A stretch of DNA of 64,000 nt from Cryptomeria japonica (lineage: Eukaryota > Streptophyta > Pinopsida > Cupressales > Cupressaceae). The DNA is taken from contig NC_081406.1 in NCBI RefSeq assembly GCF_030272615.1, positions 258,653,386 through 258,717,385 of the forward strand. Reading direction: 5' to 3'. The position numbers were made by a program, and so were the translations under genes. Positions 1 to 11,590 of this stretch are shown one piece after another. Positions within the stretch are counted from its first letter, which is position 1. The number at the start of each line of letters is the position of its first letter. Below the pieces are notes generated by a model. The model did no database searches, had not been told where the DNA came from, and was given only the letters and a program-made list of their open reading frames with translations.

Positions 1-561
1 ATAGTAAATCCTATACCCAATCACCATAGAGGCATATTTGATAGCTGGATTGTTGATTTTATTTACTATCATGGATCTACCATCCCATTTTGATCCGGTC
101 AACTTCTCCACATCATTCTTGGGTACTAATATGAGTAAGGGTACTTCATCGGTTGAGCAAAATCTGGTTACTGCATGGACGACTTCCTTGGTTATTTTAT
201 GCGATTGATCCAACCACATAAATTGATCATGAATCCGACTCAAAATAAATCTGACTAACTCATTATCAAAATCATTAATGAAGTTGATTACATGATGGAA
301 CCCTTTCTCGGCGAGATTCTTAAATTGTTCTTTCTGTATGCCTTGGTCATCACACAATGATTTATATTGGTCATGAATAACTGATACACCCATGTCCTCC
401 AGTTTGCAGTGATAAAATGATATGACATCTTCAACGTACAAAACTCCATACGGTACGCTGGATAGGGCACCGACATGGTCTATTTCTTCTGATTTGAAAG
501 GATGACATTTGAACTCCGGTTGTGGCCTCTTGGTCACATCAGCAAGATGCGAAGTATCCAT
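1..561 (-). CDS. Intact partial ORF of LTR element A, unknown function
   Basis: On the minus strand an ATG at 561-559 opens a reading frame of 187 codons with no stop before the window edge, so the protein is truncated by the window. It begins MDTSHLADVTKRP and includes HPFKSEEIDHVGAL, VEDVISFYHCKLEDMG, FINDFDNELVRFILSRIHDQ and HKITKEVVHAVTRFCS. I see no signal peptide, zinc knuckle, DSG protease or polymerase motif. It lies downstream of the decayed coiled-coil/zinc-knuckle ORF of the same minus-strand element, whose 5' LTR is at 2419-3662. The most likely identity is an element-encoded gag-like or accessory protein, but I do not recognise the family. It is notable for being unbroken while the neighbouring element ORF carries several stops. 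It could instead be a separate, younger insertion. Confidence 0.6.
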   Translation of the reverse strand, partial: MDTSHLADVTKRPQPEFKCHPFKSEEIDHVGALSSVPYGVLYVEDVISFYHCKLEDMGVSVIHDQYKSLCDDQGIQKEQFKNLAEKGFHHVINFINDFDNELVRFILSRIHDQFMWLDQSHKITKEVVHAVTRFCSTDEVPLLILVPKNDVEKLTGSKWDGRSMIVNKINNPAIKYASMVIGYRIYY

Positions 562-1044
562 ACTAAAATATGCAAAATCTCGAAGCAAAAAGTAAGATTT
601 TTCTGATTAATACCTTTCATGCTTCAACACAAGGGTTTCACACCGACAAAACCTTCAACATCGTACATCGATACAAAATGTTCTTCAAATCGCTTCAAAT
701 ATCTGCTAAACACGTTGGATGTTGCAGTCACAAGCTTATTTTTGCTCTACTCGTTCTCTAAATGCTCTCAAGATCACAATGTGAGAAATAAAATTCAAAG
801 TGTTATTTTTATTTGCTTTCCATCTATTGCATTAAATGCTTTAACTGACAAAACCCTAAAATGCCTTAAAACACTCTTAAGCATATTACCGGTTGCTAAA
901 ACTATATGTTATTTACTAGTTATGATTCAAAAAGACTTATAAACATCAAAATGCATCAGAATATGCAGATTTAACTTACAATACTTCATCCAGGGGTTCA
1001 TCTCAAGATTTGACAATATGCACACCCCAAGTTGTAGAAACAAC
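562..1044. other. Spacer between two ORFs of element A
   Basis: This AT-rich stretch has no convincing coding frame on either strand. It separates the zinc-knuckle ORF from the intact ORF. An intron or an untranslated linker are both possible. Confidence 0.35.
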
Positions 1045-2350
1045 TTAGTTTGCCGGTGATGGATTCTCCACACTAGGTGAAGAATTTGATTCCTTAGATG
1101 GTTTTTCATCACTCTTCTTCTTCAAGATTCTATTCATCTCAACTCTGGTTTCTTCAATATCAACTTTCTTCTTTCCTTTCCGGTCTGCAGAATGATTCAC
1201 CGGTTGGTTCTTCTGTGTTCTGCAAAACTTAGTAATGTGTCCCAGTTTGTTATAGTGATAACATGCCATTCCAGATGCTCTCCACGGTCCTGCATTTCCT
1301 CTACCCGTCCTTCTTCTATAGTTCATTGCCACATGTCCATAATTGTTGCAGATTGAACAAATAACAAATAACATTAACTCTTCTCTCCATCTCATAGGGA
1401 CTAGACCGGTTAGCATAGGGTCTTTTCTAATTAGTGCTTCTTCGGTCATTGGAATCCCTTCTCCAATCACCAACATATCTTAGATTCATATGAGGTGTTG
1501 GATAATTAGCTCCATACCTGCATTCGATTAATCTATGCCCATACATGTTGCATGTATAATAGTAACCTTCAAATTTTCTAGGCACATATCTAGTATTAGG
1601 TCTATAACTAGTATTAGCATTAGATCTGCTTCTACAAACATTAGCAGTATGTCTTGGTTTATGACAATTAAAACAAACAAGTTTGTAAGCTTTCTTACCG
1701 GTAGGTTTCTGAGCCCTAGGAGCTGTTTTACTTTCATGCATGTTTCTCTTGGCACCAAAAGGTTCTCCTTTCTCAAATGTATTGTATCCTAACCCAGATG
1801 TATCACCATTCATCCTCTGAGATTGGATCTGTTCATCTAGCATGGTAGAACTCTTGTTGAATTTTGCAAGCTTCTCATTAGCTTCTGCAAGCTCTTTAGT
1901 AAGATCTTCATTCTGCTTCATAAGAGTCTCTCTAAGAGACATTGCCATATCAAGATCTGCTTTGATTTCTTCTTTCTCTTCTTTCTCCTCATGCTAGTGT
2001 GCATATAGAGTGCCATTTTCCTGATTTATCTTAAAGATCTCATGATCTTTCTCTTTGATCTTGTCTTCAGCTGCCTTCCTAGCTTCAAGTTCTTGACTCA
2101 TCCGGATTGTAAGGGCTTCAAGCTCTCTCCTTAGGTTAGTTTTCTCACCATTTAGTTTCTCCACTTCCTCAACCAATGCATCTATGTTTGCTCCATCAGA
2201 AGAGTTGCTTTCATTAATCTCCAACAGTTATTCGATCAGTTCTTTCCTTTTAGCTAGTGATGACTTATACTTGCCTCTTAGGATTTCTAGGTCTTCCTTG
2301 GTTTCTACAAGTTCCATAGCCATCTCTCTATAATTCATTCCTTCCCCCAT
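1045..2350 (-). pseudogene. Decayed coiled-coil / zinc-knuckle (gag-like) ORF of element A
   Basis: Read on the minus strand from about 2350, the frame starts MGEGMNYREMAMEL and continues as a Glu/Lys-rich coiled coil (for example EEVEKLNGEKTNLRRELEAL). It then reaches a basic region with nucleic-acid-binding zinc knuckles. One is intact (CFNCHKPRHTANVC, CX2CX4HX4C). Two are degenerate, around CNMYGHRLIEC and CYHYNKLGHITKFC. The frame is broken by stops near 2225 and 1990 and a frame change near 1440. Zinc knuckles just after a 5' LTR and tRNA primer site fit a gag-type nucleocapsid role, packaging element RNA in cytoplasmic particles. The long coiled coil is not standard for Copia gag, so lineage assignment is uncertain. 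Confidence 0.65.
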
Positions 2351-2404
2351 ATTTGCCTTAGGATTAGAGATCCCTTCCAAGCGGTTAAACCTTAAGGAAG
2401 TTTG

Positions 2405-2416
2405 GCTCTGATACCA
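2405..2416 (-). promoter_or_regulatory. Primer-binding site (initiator Met-tRNA type) of element A
   Basis: The minus strand reads TGGTATCAGAGC two bases inside the LTR edge. This is the usual plant retrotransposon site complementary to the initiator Met tRNA 3' end, and it fixes the element orientation as minus. Confidence 0.85.
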
Positions 2417-2418
2417 AT

Positions 2419-3662
2419 TGATGAACTTATAAGGCATTGAGAGGGGGGGGGGTGAATCAGTGCAAGTAAAAACAATACAAATTTGATTATCAATTTCACC
2501 AACTTAAAACTCAATAGGCATATAAGAAATAACACCAAGTAAGAAATCACCACATAAAGTATAAACCACTTGACACAAGAGGTTATACGTGGAAAACCCA
2601 AATGGGAAAAACCATGGTAGGAGTTAGTACCCACAAATATCCACTATCTGCAGTATAGAGATCTAATCGGTTAAGGTCTACAACACTCGATTAGGGGCAC
2701 ACCTTGTTATGAGTGTCTAAGCCTGGTTAAGAGCTATACAATAAGGCTTGTGAGGACTAGCCCTATTAGGAGCTACCCACATTACTGGGATTTGAAAACA
2801 CAAGTTAACGTGTCACCTGATTAGAGGATTTAATGATTAGACTTGTTAGGATCCGACTGCACCCTGTTAGGAGTGACCTTGTGAGAGGATTTTCTTGCTG
2901 CAACTATTAGGGTGACAACAAGTTCAAATGATCTTAGTATAACACCCAGTGTCTGATAAGACTTGCTTCAGAACATTACAACATCACATATACTTGATCT
3001 CATAACTCCTCTGATCATTGCACTATTAGAAAAATGAAATTCGCTAATGATTTCTTACACATTCAAGCTCATACTCATAACCGCCTTCATACCTCATCAC
3101 ACATCTTAGAAACATCATTAGGTCGGCTAGAACCTTGGAACAATTTCCTAAGTTCAATGAATCTAGACAAACTTGCATTGCACGCCTTAATTATGTCGAC
3201 CACCAACATAATAAATCAAATTATGTGTCATTTTACCGATCTTAGTGATTCTCATCACTACCGGTCAAGTCTTTATCAGCGTAACTGCTCTATCAATCAA
3301 ATCTCGTTCACCTAATCAAATCACCACATGGAGTCACAAACATAACTTCATCTACCAGTCTTGTTTGTTGCTGCAAAACCACATCATCCCATTCTTCATA
3401 AATTTCCTGTACAGGTTGTCAGAATATTATTATGTCTGTCTTTTATCGGTTAAAGTCCTAATTACTGGTTCTGATAAAAACTGTCTCTGCTTACCGGTTG
3501 AACTATAGGAATCAAATGACTGTAGAAACATAGTTGCCATCAATGACAACATACACCATAGTCATCATATAACAATCTAATCTCTTTACAAAACAAACAT
3601 GTATCGATTATGTCAAGCAAACAAACAATTACTAGTTCAGATCAAATGATCAAATGCCAACA
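2419..3662 (-). repeat. 5' LTR of element A (about 1.24 kb)
   Basis: On the minus strand the LTR starts TGTTGGCATTTGATC at 3662 and ends ...GTTCATCA at 2419, two bases from the primer-binding site. It has TG...CA ends. Near its 3' end is a run of ten C (G on the plus strand, 2443-2452) inside the motif GATTCACCCC...CTCTCA, plus a GGTTTTTCCC...GGGTTTTCC module. Both recur in the other LTRs of this window. The partner LTR and one TSD copy lie outside the window. Confidence 0.75.
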
Positions 3663-4672
3663 GATAGTAGTGGAGGTTAAAATATGTAGGAAAGAGTATT
3701 TTAAGTCTTAATGGGTGAATGATCCACATTCCTCCACTTATGAAGATGATGGCTTGTAGTTATGGATTTTATGTCTATGTTATGTGAATGTTGCAGTATT
3801 ATGTTTCTAGGTTCTTAACAATTTAGATGTTGAAGTTAGTTGTTACAGTTTGTTGACAGTGAGGCTATCTGTCAAGACTGGTCCAAAGAATGCCCTGCAT
3901 TGCTCCACAGTGTTCTTTCATGTTTTTCATCTTAGAGGATACATTCATAATAATTGTGCAGTGTTCTAGTTCAAAATTCAAGTTCTGGTTTGCTATGGGA
4001 GTGAAGTTATGTTGTTTGGCATTATCATATGTGTTGGTTTCTAGTTGACTCAGTTGGTTCATCTTATTTGGATCATACTCTTTTGGTCCAGATATGCATT
4101 GGAGGCTGAGTTAAGGTGTTGTTATGGGTCTTATTGTGGTGTGTGAAGATTTGCATTAAGTAATTTGCATTGGATATTGTTTTTGAGCCAGCTGGTTAAC
4201 ATGCTTTATTGTTTATGTACATGTTTTGTTTAATGCTTGCTATGGAGGATGTGTTGTTATGTGCAGTTCATTGGAATCAACCCAAGAAGACATGTTGTGA
4301 TGTGTTTGGGTCCTCTTTATCATGTGGGTGGACCACATTTAGAGCAATTTCTCATGACACCTGACTTTGTGTAAAGTATGTTTATTCTATTTGTGGCCGA
4401 CCTAGTTGAGAGTTTTGGTGAATAAGGTGATATAAATAGATGTGTAGATGTGTAAATTGGTGTATGTATTGACTGAGAATATTGTGGAAGCGTATGTGGG
4501 AAAGAAAAGAGTGAATATCAGTTTGTGATAAGATTTGATGATCATATTTTTCAGTATGATAAATTTTTGAGGCAACAAATGTGTGAGTCATGTTTTCCAC
4601 GTGATTTTGGGTGCTTGAATTGGAGGTTCAAGGATAGTTTCATGATCAAGAGATCTTATTAATTTCAGTTCA
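3663..4672. other. No gene found; T/G-rich sequence, possibly LTR-like
   Basis: No supported coding region. A TATA-like string (gatataaatagatg, about 4428-4441) lies in T/G-rich sequence resembling a decayed LTR, but no partner copy or terminal motif could be paired. Confidence 0.3.
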
Positions 4673-5390
4673 TCATTCCATTCCTGCTCGAAGACAGTGA
4701 GTCCTTTTGGCAGTTTGTACAGTTATGTATCTTGCCTTGAGATTATGTGTCTCAACTTGTAAGGGTTCCAAGAGATTTGCAATGGCATGAAGAATTTGCA
4801 CCTCTATAGTCTCCTTGATGGTTGATGACATTATCACATGATCTACAAAATTTTTAGCTAGTAGTCTCCATTGAATGTTTGGTATTTGATGAGTTCTTGG
4901 TCTATCTTGGTCCAAAGAGTCTCCATTTCTACCTTAAAACTTCCTCATATCAAAATAATTCAAAATTTTGTGAAGGACAAAATTAGAATATTTTTTTTCT
5001 CAACATCATAATTACACCTCACGATTACTGCATGGATGATGGTATGATGGCCAAAACCCATCCACCACCTATCTAAAAAAAAAAATTGTATATCAATATG
5101 ATTGAGTCGATAAATTAGAAATATCTTCAAAGTTATTGGAACAAGTACATTGATTTTGAGATTAATAAAAAGATCACAAATTTGGGCTTCAATTATATCT
5201 TTTTTCTTCACTTCATTGTAAGATAATATTTTCACGTAAAGTTGGCAACATGCTTCCATACAAGATTTCCATTGATCAATTTCACTTGTGACTGAGTCAA
5301 CTTAATCCATCATTTCTTCCAATAATAAAGCAAGTAATGCATGGTGTGGGTTTCCTATTGATGTTGTCGATGATTAAAAAATTGTTTTGT
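4673..5390 (-). pseudogene. Decayed ORF of unrecognised (probably transposon) origin
   Basis: The minus strand carries two consecutive coding-like blocks. The first (about 5385-4960) includes HHALLALLLEEMMD, then a stop, then EIDQWKSCMEACCQLYVKIL and FFLDRWWMGFGHHTIIHAV. The second (4915-4673), in another frame, includes RPRTHQIPNIQWRLLAKNF and PLQVETHNLKARYITVQTAK. The amino-acid composition looks like real protein, but a stop and a frame change separate the parts. I do not recognise the family. The repetitive setting makes an element-encoded protein most likely. No zinc knuckle or polymerase motif is seen. Confidence 0.4.
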
Positions 5391-6668
5391 AAGTTGACTT
5401 TTATTTTGTTCCAAATGCCTTAATAGGTACTCTTGAAATTCCCTAGTTTTTGTTGGAAGGGTAGGAGGAGATTGGGGTGATATGATGATCTCTTTCTAGA
5501 TATTTTTCAACTATATTAGATTTGGGGTTAGGATTTGTACGAGTTGGTACAAAAAAATAACATGTAGGAAATTTATTCTAAAACAATAAGATTTTTGAAA
5601 ACACAAACATGTTTTGATTCAAAAACATGAAAATCTTCTCTACTTACATCTCCTTCAACATGCATTTTTCTCTAAAATCTTGTAGTTTTCCTCCCTTGAC
5701 CATGGTTGTTAATGGGCAATTGACCGTTCATTTCTTTTATGCAACCGAAATGCAAGTGCATTATTGTGTCACAAAATGCACCTATGTTATTTCATCTTTT
5801 GAATAATGTGAATGTATTATAGCCCAAATGAGTGATTTAGTTTCATTTTTGTTCCACATTTTGATGCACATACCCCCTAGTTGGATAAGTTCAATGATAA
5901 TGGACCAAGATCAAAGACAACAAGCAAGCGTGTAACTAACCTAGGTTGATAGCTTTGATAATTTTGCTACAATGCTCTCATAAATGCTCTATACTATTTC
6001 TCTTCAACAACTCTTAGTTTGCCTCGATGATTCTTGCATAACTTCAAATGCATAAGTGAATGCCTTAAATAGAACAACATAGCACCTAAATTAACACAAC
6101 TATACATTAGGTTGGCTCGCAATGGCTAGTGAAATGGTTGGCAAGGTGTAAATTTGAATTTCAAATTTTAAAAGTTTAAGGTTTAGATCGACAACTGTAG
6201 CAGTGCATTGGGTCACATCTACACTTGCAAATCAAATCCAAGATGGTGAATGATGGATCTAGTGATCCCATGTATACTAATTTTTGAATTTAAGACATTA
6301 TAATCAAAGTGTACCAAAAACATAAGAGAAAAAGACATAGATACACAATTAACATTATTACAATTTTAAAATTTTAAAAAATGAAAGTTAAAGAATAACC
6401 TTTAAATACTTTATTTTACTTTTGAAATAATATAATTTTTATAAATGTGGTTGAACTTGTGATGTGATGACGAAGTTGTGGTATTACTATTATTACCACG
6501 AAGTTGTAGCTCTTATTGATTTTGATCCTGTCAAAACCGTCGCTGAGAAAGTTTTCCTCCGGTAGAGCAAAGCTCTTAAGATGTTCGAAAACGGGCTGCC
6601 CAAGAACACCCAATGAAGTAAGTATATAATTGAGGTTGTACCGTCTAAACTTATGAATTCGCCACGCG
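5391..6668. other. Region upstream of the PPR gene; no gene seen
   Basis: AT-rich sequence without a credible ORF. It must hold the promoter and 5' UTR of the downstream PPR gene, but no TATA box or other element stands out enough to call. Confidence 0.4.
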
Positions 6669-9383
6669 ATGGCAGGATTGTGCCTTCCTATAAACAAAGT
6701 GTGCTTTCTGGGCTATGCCTACACAGATCACGGAATCAGTGCTTCTTCCTATTCATATAGATGTCACTCGATGCACTTTTCGCCAACACACCCGATTATC
6801 TCTAAATTTCTCAATGCTCTGCACTACTCCTACCACGTCCCAACTTCCAAACATTTAGGATTTAGGCATTACGGCAGTTGCAGGAGTATATCTGAGATCA
6901 ATCCTACCGTTATCATTCCTAGTGAAAAAATAGATGGAGCTTCTACTGCTTCGAGTTTACAAGCAAATGCAAATGACTATGATAGGCTTTTGCGAGCATG
7001 CATTGATACCAAGGCTTTTAAAGAGGGCAAACAGATCCATGTCGACATCATTAAAACTGGACTTTACTGGGACATATTTCTTCAAAACCAGCTTGTTAAC
7101 TTTTATGCTAACGTTGGAAATGCAGTGGATGCGCGCAAAGTGTTCGACAAAATTCCCAATCGATACCTGGTCTCATGGAATGCAATGGTTGCTGGCTATG
7201 TGCAGAATGGGCGTGGAATTGAAGCTATAAGATTGTTTGCTGAAATGCACGAGCCGAATCAGTTCACTTTTGCTAGTTTACTTCGAGTTTGCGCAGGCTT
7301 AATCGATTTGGAAACAGGAAAGCAGATTCAAGCACATGCTATTAAAACTAGATTCATGTTATATGTTTGTGTTGGGAATGCTCTTGTAAATATGTATGCA
7401 AAATGCGGCAGAATTGACGATGCCCGTAGAGTGTTCGACAGAATGCCTGAGCGAGATGTTGTCTCGTGGAATGTACTGATTGCAGGATATGGCCAACATG
7501 GGTACGGTGAAGAATGCCTCAAACTCCTTTTTCATATGCAATTGGCCGACATGCCAGCTGATCAGTTCGCTTTTTCCAGTGTTCTGAGTGCGAACTCAAG
7601 GCCAGGAATGCTGAGAAAAGGTAAACAGGTACATGCCCAGATTATAAAAACTGGATTGGAAGTGGAAATCACTGTAGGGAATGCTCTACTTTCTATGTAT
7701 AGCAAATGTGGGAGTATAGAGGAAGCACATGAGCTGTTCGATAAAATGAAGCAGCAAGACGTTATCTCATGGACTACAATGGTGACGGGATATGCGCAGC
7801 ATGGTTATTGCGACAAGGCCTTCCAGCTCTTTGAACAAATGCCCACAAAGAATGTGGTCTCTTGGAATGCCATGATTGCAGGGTATTCTCAAAATGCGCA
7901 AGGTTGCAATGCTTTGAAACTTTTTTGCAAAATGCAATTGGCAGGCATCAATCCTACCGAGTTTACCTTCGGAAATGTTGTTAATGCATGCTCCAGCATA
8001 GCATCTTTGGAATATGGCAAGTGGATTCATGGATACATTGCTAAGACTGGGTACCAGTCAATTCTTCACATTGGAAGTGGACTTGCAGATATGTATGTCA
8101 AGTGTGGGAATGTAATGGATGCACGCAAAATTTTTGACCGAATGTCTGAAAGAAATGTGGTCTCATGGACGGGAATGATAACAGGATACGCCCAGCATGA
8201 TCAAGGTGAGGAAGCTCTTAAACTCTTTTGCAAAATGCAAGAAACTAGTGTAAATCCAAACCAAATCACCTTGGCTAGTATCCTTGGAGCCTGTGGCAGT
8301 TTGGCAACTTTGAAAGAAGGAAAGCAATGCCACGCTTACGCTATTAAAACAGGACATGTTTCAGACGTTGGAGTTAGCAATGCACTCATTACGATGTATG
8401 CCAAATGTGGGAACATACAAGATGCCGTAGCAGTTTTTGACAAAATGTCTGAACGAGATGGTATTTCATGGAATTCAATGATCAATGGATATGCCCAGCA
8501 TGGCTATGGAAATGCTGCCCTCCAACTCTTTAAAAGAATGCTTCAGGCTGGTATGAAGCCAGATGAGATCACGTTTGTTGGTATTCTGTCTGCTTGCAGC
8601 CATGGAGGCCTAGTAGAGGAAGGCCATAATTACTTTGAGTCAATGATTCAAGAGCATGCCATTATTCCTTCTGTTGATCACTACGCATGTATGGTAGACC
8701 TTCTCGGTCGTGCTGGCCGATTGGGTGAGGCACAAAAGTTGATTAACCATATGCCATGTGAACCTACTGCATTAGTGTGGCGGACCTTGCTTGCCGCATG
8801 CAGAATCCATAATAACTTGGAGCTAGGTAAACAAGTTGCAGAAAAGATTCTTGAACTGGAACCAGAACATCCTGCAATGTATGTGTTGATTTCAAATATA
8901 TATTCTGCAGCTGGTAAGTTCGATGTTGCAGACAAAATGAGAAAATTGATGACATACAGAGGAGTGAAAAAAGAGCCAGGATTTAGTTGGATTGAGGTCA
9001 ACAACAAAGTTCATTCATTTGCTGTCAGTGATAGATCGCATCCACAAACAGCTCAGATCTATTCAAAGTTGGAGGAATTAACGTGGCAGATAAAGCAGGC
9101 AGGTTACTTACCTGACACAAATTTTGTGCTGCACGATGTGGAGGAGGAGCAGAAGAAGCGTGTTATCTTCCACCATAGTGAAAAGCTGGCGATTGCTTTT
9201 GGACTTTTATACAGAATCCCTGAAACGCCTATCAGGGTTTTCAAGAACCTTCGGGTGTGTGGTGATTGCCACACTGCTGCAAAGTTTATCTCCAAGGTCA
9301 CATTACAAGAAATCATTCTGAGGGATACCAGCCGCTTCCATCATTTCAAGGACGGAGTATGTTCTTGTGGAGATTATTGGTAA
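6669..9383 (+). CDS. PPR protein, PLS class with E, E+ and DYW domains (organellar RNA editing factor)
   Basis: This single-exon ORF encodes 904 residues. The ATG is the first in frame, and an in-frame TGA lies 12 bases upstream. The N-terminal ~100 residues are Ser/His-rich with few acidic residues, consistent with an organellar targeting peptide. About 18 P, L and S pentatricopeptide motifs follow (about residues 105-720), each with the usual anchors such as VVSWNAMIAGY and NALVNMYAKCG. E/E+ domains and the PG box (KKEPGFSWIEV) come next. The C-terminal DYW cytidine-deaminase domain keeps the zinc and catalytic signatures H836-S-E838, C864-GD-C867, H892 and C898/C900, and ends exactly in Asp-Tyr-Trp. 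Family knowledge: such proteins bind one RNA site in mitochondria or chloroplasts and drive C-to-U editing. The target site and organelle are not readable here. It is the only intact host gene in the window and is flanked on both sides by transposons. Confidence 0.96.
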   Translation: MAGLCLPINKVCFLGYAYTDHGISASSYSYRCHSMHFSPTHPIISKFLNALHYSYHVPTSKHLGFRHYGSCRSISEINPTVIIPSEKIDGASTASSLQANANDYDRLLRACIDTKAFKEGKQIHVDIIKTGLYWDIFLQNQLVNFYANVGNAVDARKVFDKIPNRYLVSWNAMVAGYVQNGRGIEAIRLFAEMHEPNQFTFASLLRVCAGLIDLETGKQIQAHAIKTRFMLYVCVGNALVNMYAKCGRIDDARRVFDRMPERDVVSWNVLIAGYGQHGYGEECLKLLFHMQLADMPADQFAFSSVLSANSRPGMLRKGKQVHAQIIKTGLEVEITVGNALLSMYSKCGSIEEAHELFDKMKQQDVISWTTMVTGYAQHGYCDKAFQLFEQMPTKNVVSWNAMIAGYSQNAQGCNALKLFCKMQLAGINPTEFTFGNVVNACSSIASLEYGKWIHGYIAKTGYQSILHIGSGLADMYVKCGNVMDARKIFDRMSERNVVSWTGMITGYAQHDQGEEALKLFCKMQETSVNPNQITLASILGACGSLATLKEGKQCHAYAIKTGHVSDVGVSNALITMYAKCGNIQDAVAVFDKMSERDGISWNSMINGYAQHGYGNAALQLFKRMLQAGMKPDEITFVGILSACSHGGLVEEGHNYFESMIQEHAIIPSVDHYACMVDLLGRAGRLGEAQKLINHMPCEPTALVWRTLLAACRIHNNLELGKQVAEKILELEPEHPAMYVLISNIYSAAGKFDVADKMRKLMTYRGVKKEPGFSWIEVNNKVHSFAVSDRSHPQTAQIYSKLEELTWQIKQAGYLPDTNFVLHDVEEEQKKRVIFHHSEKLAIAFGLLYRIPETPIRVFKNLRVCGDCHTAAKFISKVTLQEIILRDTSRFHHFKDGVCSCGDYW

Positions 9384-11312
9384 TATAATTGAACAATCAA
9401 TACAGGAAATATTTTTTGTCATTGGCTTACCTTAGTACCCTGGGACTTATAGCAAAAGGGTTAAAGGTCACGAAACATCTTGGAGTAATATTCTGTATTC
9501 TGTGGAACGGGATGGTACAACGGGGATGGAGGCTAGATTTCTACTTAAATATAGTATGAATGGTAACTAAGGAAAGATGCGAAGATCTAGATAAAGGAAA
9601 GAAAATCTAAAAAGAGGTTTGTACAGCAAAAGATATCAATTAATGAATAAACATTCCATTAACACCTTATATTATTTGAGAGACGTTAGTGAACTGGATA
9701 TGTATAGAAGGCACAGAGACTATTGACAAATGGCAACAAAAGACTTCCTAGAATAAAAATTTTGTATCCTCCGAAAATTCTCTGTACCATATGAGGCTAA
9801 CTGTTTGATCTCATTCATTTAATTTCTTTGAAACTATTGAGAGTTTCATTATCACATTTGTGCACATCAAACTTGAAACAACAATTAATTGTTGGATTCA
9901 CCTGAATTCACGTTACAAGGGGACTTTGTATTTCAGCATAAGATATTTGATCTTTGAACATTAGCTTCTACAAGTAGTAGTTTTGATTAAGGTAACTGAT
10001 ATATTGATACAAGGACATCCTAGGGTTGGCAAAATCTTGCATTGCCACAAACGTTTCTTGTTTTAGTTGTTGGTTCTACACAAGCTTAACTTGCACTTGC
10101 TTCTGTTTTTGGTTGTGTTCCGTTGCTCCACGCAGACATGTTTTTGTTATTGGGCAGTTTCAGTGGACAAACGCTACTCATGCAGCATTGACACAACATT
10201 ATTTTCCTTGTGAAGACCTTGTTGGCTCTTGGTGCAGATAAGGCCTCCGCCCTGCAAACAGTTCTAACAAGATCGCATAGAACAAAAAGAATGATTAACA
10301 AACAGTCTTCCAGAATTCAGGAAATGTATTGGTAAAATCCATCTCATCATCTTAACAGTACCAAAATTATTACAGAGAAACAAAAGCTGAGACACAATCT
10401 TCATCAGTTCCTTCCCATAGCTCCTACTTCTAAGCCAAAAACCCCTATATGAAGACCAAACGACCATAAACCCTGATGCAGAGCATCCTGCCTACCTCTG
10501 GCACAATGGGAGCATCGAAATAGAGTATGGACTCTATCAAAGCATAATGGAGAGGGGAATTTTGTCAGAATATGCACAAAATGGATGCAAGGCGTTATTC
10601 TCATGTTGGCAACCGTTTCCAATCGAGTAAGAGGGTGAAGAAACTCTTCAGTTTATTGTGCCACTTGTCAAGCTTAACAGAGAATGGATGGAACGTGGGC
10701 TGTTTGACAAATGCTTCAAAGAAATATGATTCCATGGGACGCAATTATAGCTCCATTAAAAAGCGTTAGAAATTTTCAGACAAATGCATTTTGACAGCTG
10801 TTACCTTCTTAAAGACCACCGTTCAAGGATGAATAGTCATCAAAAGGGAGTGAGAATGAAACGCCTTTCATTAAATAATAATTTGAAAAGATTTAGAGGA
10901 GGAATGTGAATTGATGGCAGAAAAAAATTAAATAAATGTGAAGGAGACTGCATAGAGGAGAGAGGGACCCATTAAATAAGGAGGTTGCACAGTAAGAGAG
11001 GGGGAGGAGGGAAAGCGACCCAAGATAGGGTGCGCTAGAAAGTAGAGGTGAAGTTGAACTTGCATGTGTGTGCCTGTGTAGAGAGGAGGACTGCAGTCGA
11101 GTTGGACAATATTTTGTGAGAGCCAGAGGAACCACAGAGTTTAAAATTGTAATTGAAGATTAGCAGAAGAAGAGAACAGATTGAAATCTGTTTGAAATCT
11201 GTTTTAGAGGGTGAGTTTATGAGGAGTTACGAAGTTAACGTGCTTTGCAAGGCCAATAAGAGGGCCAGTTCTCTGAAGAGATTCAGAGTTTTGTTTGAGA
11301 GCTTGTAATTTG
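9384..11312. other. Downstream of the PPR gene; no gene supported
   Basis: The 3' UTR and intergenic sequence. Short ORFs here show no conserved domain. The 10890-11312 part is G/A-rich and is the direct left target of element C. No tRNA, rRNA or clear repeat was found. Confidence 0.4.
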
Positions 11313-11552
11313 TGTTGTGATGTGAAGCCCAACGGTCACATGACCCTTTGTCTTCTCCAGACTCTTCATTTCAAACCTGAATGTGAATGTATATATAGAC
11401 GTGTACAGTCATGTATTGCAGATTGATTAATAAATGATTCTCCCTGCTTTCCGGTGGATGTAGCCAGTTTTGGTGAATCATGTAAATCTTGTTGTCTCAT
11501 GTCTTTTGTTTTGTGTTCATTAAATGTTTTTCTCTGCTTGTTTAAACTTACA
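11313..11552 (+). repeat. 5' LTR of element C
   Basis: Starts TGTTGTGATGTGAAGCCC and ends ...AAACTTACA. It contains TATATATAGACG and a polyadenylation-like AATAAATG. It matches the 3' LTR closely over its whole length. Confidence 0.9.
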
Positions 11553-11554
11553 AT

Positions 11555-11566
11555 TGGTATCAGAGC
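11555..11566 (+). promoter_or_regulatory. Primer-binding site of element C
   Basis: TGGTATCAGAGC, two bases after the LTR, complementary to the initiator Met tRNA 3' end. Confidence 0.85.
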
Positions 11567-11590
11567 ATAGGTGTAAGTCATTGAGCAGAG

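Noticed and set aside
7328-9321. Several minus-strand and off-frame ORFs within the PPR gene
   Set aside because: They are shadows of the repetitive PPR coding sequence. The plus-strand frame explains the bases fully.
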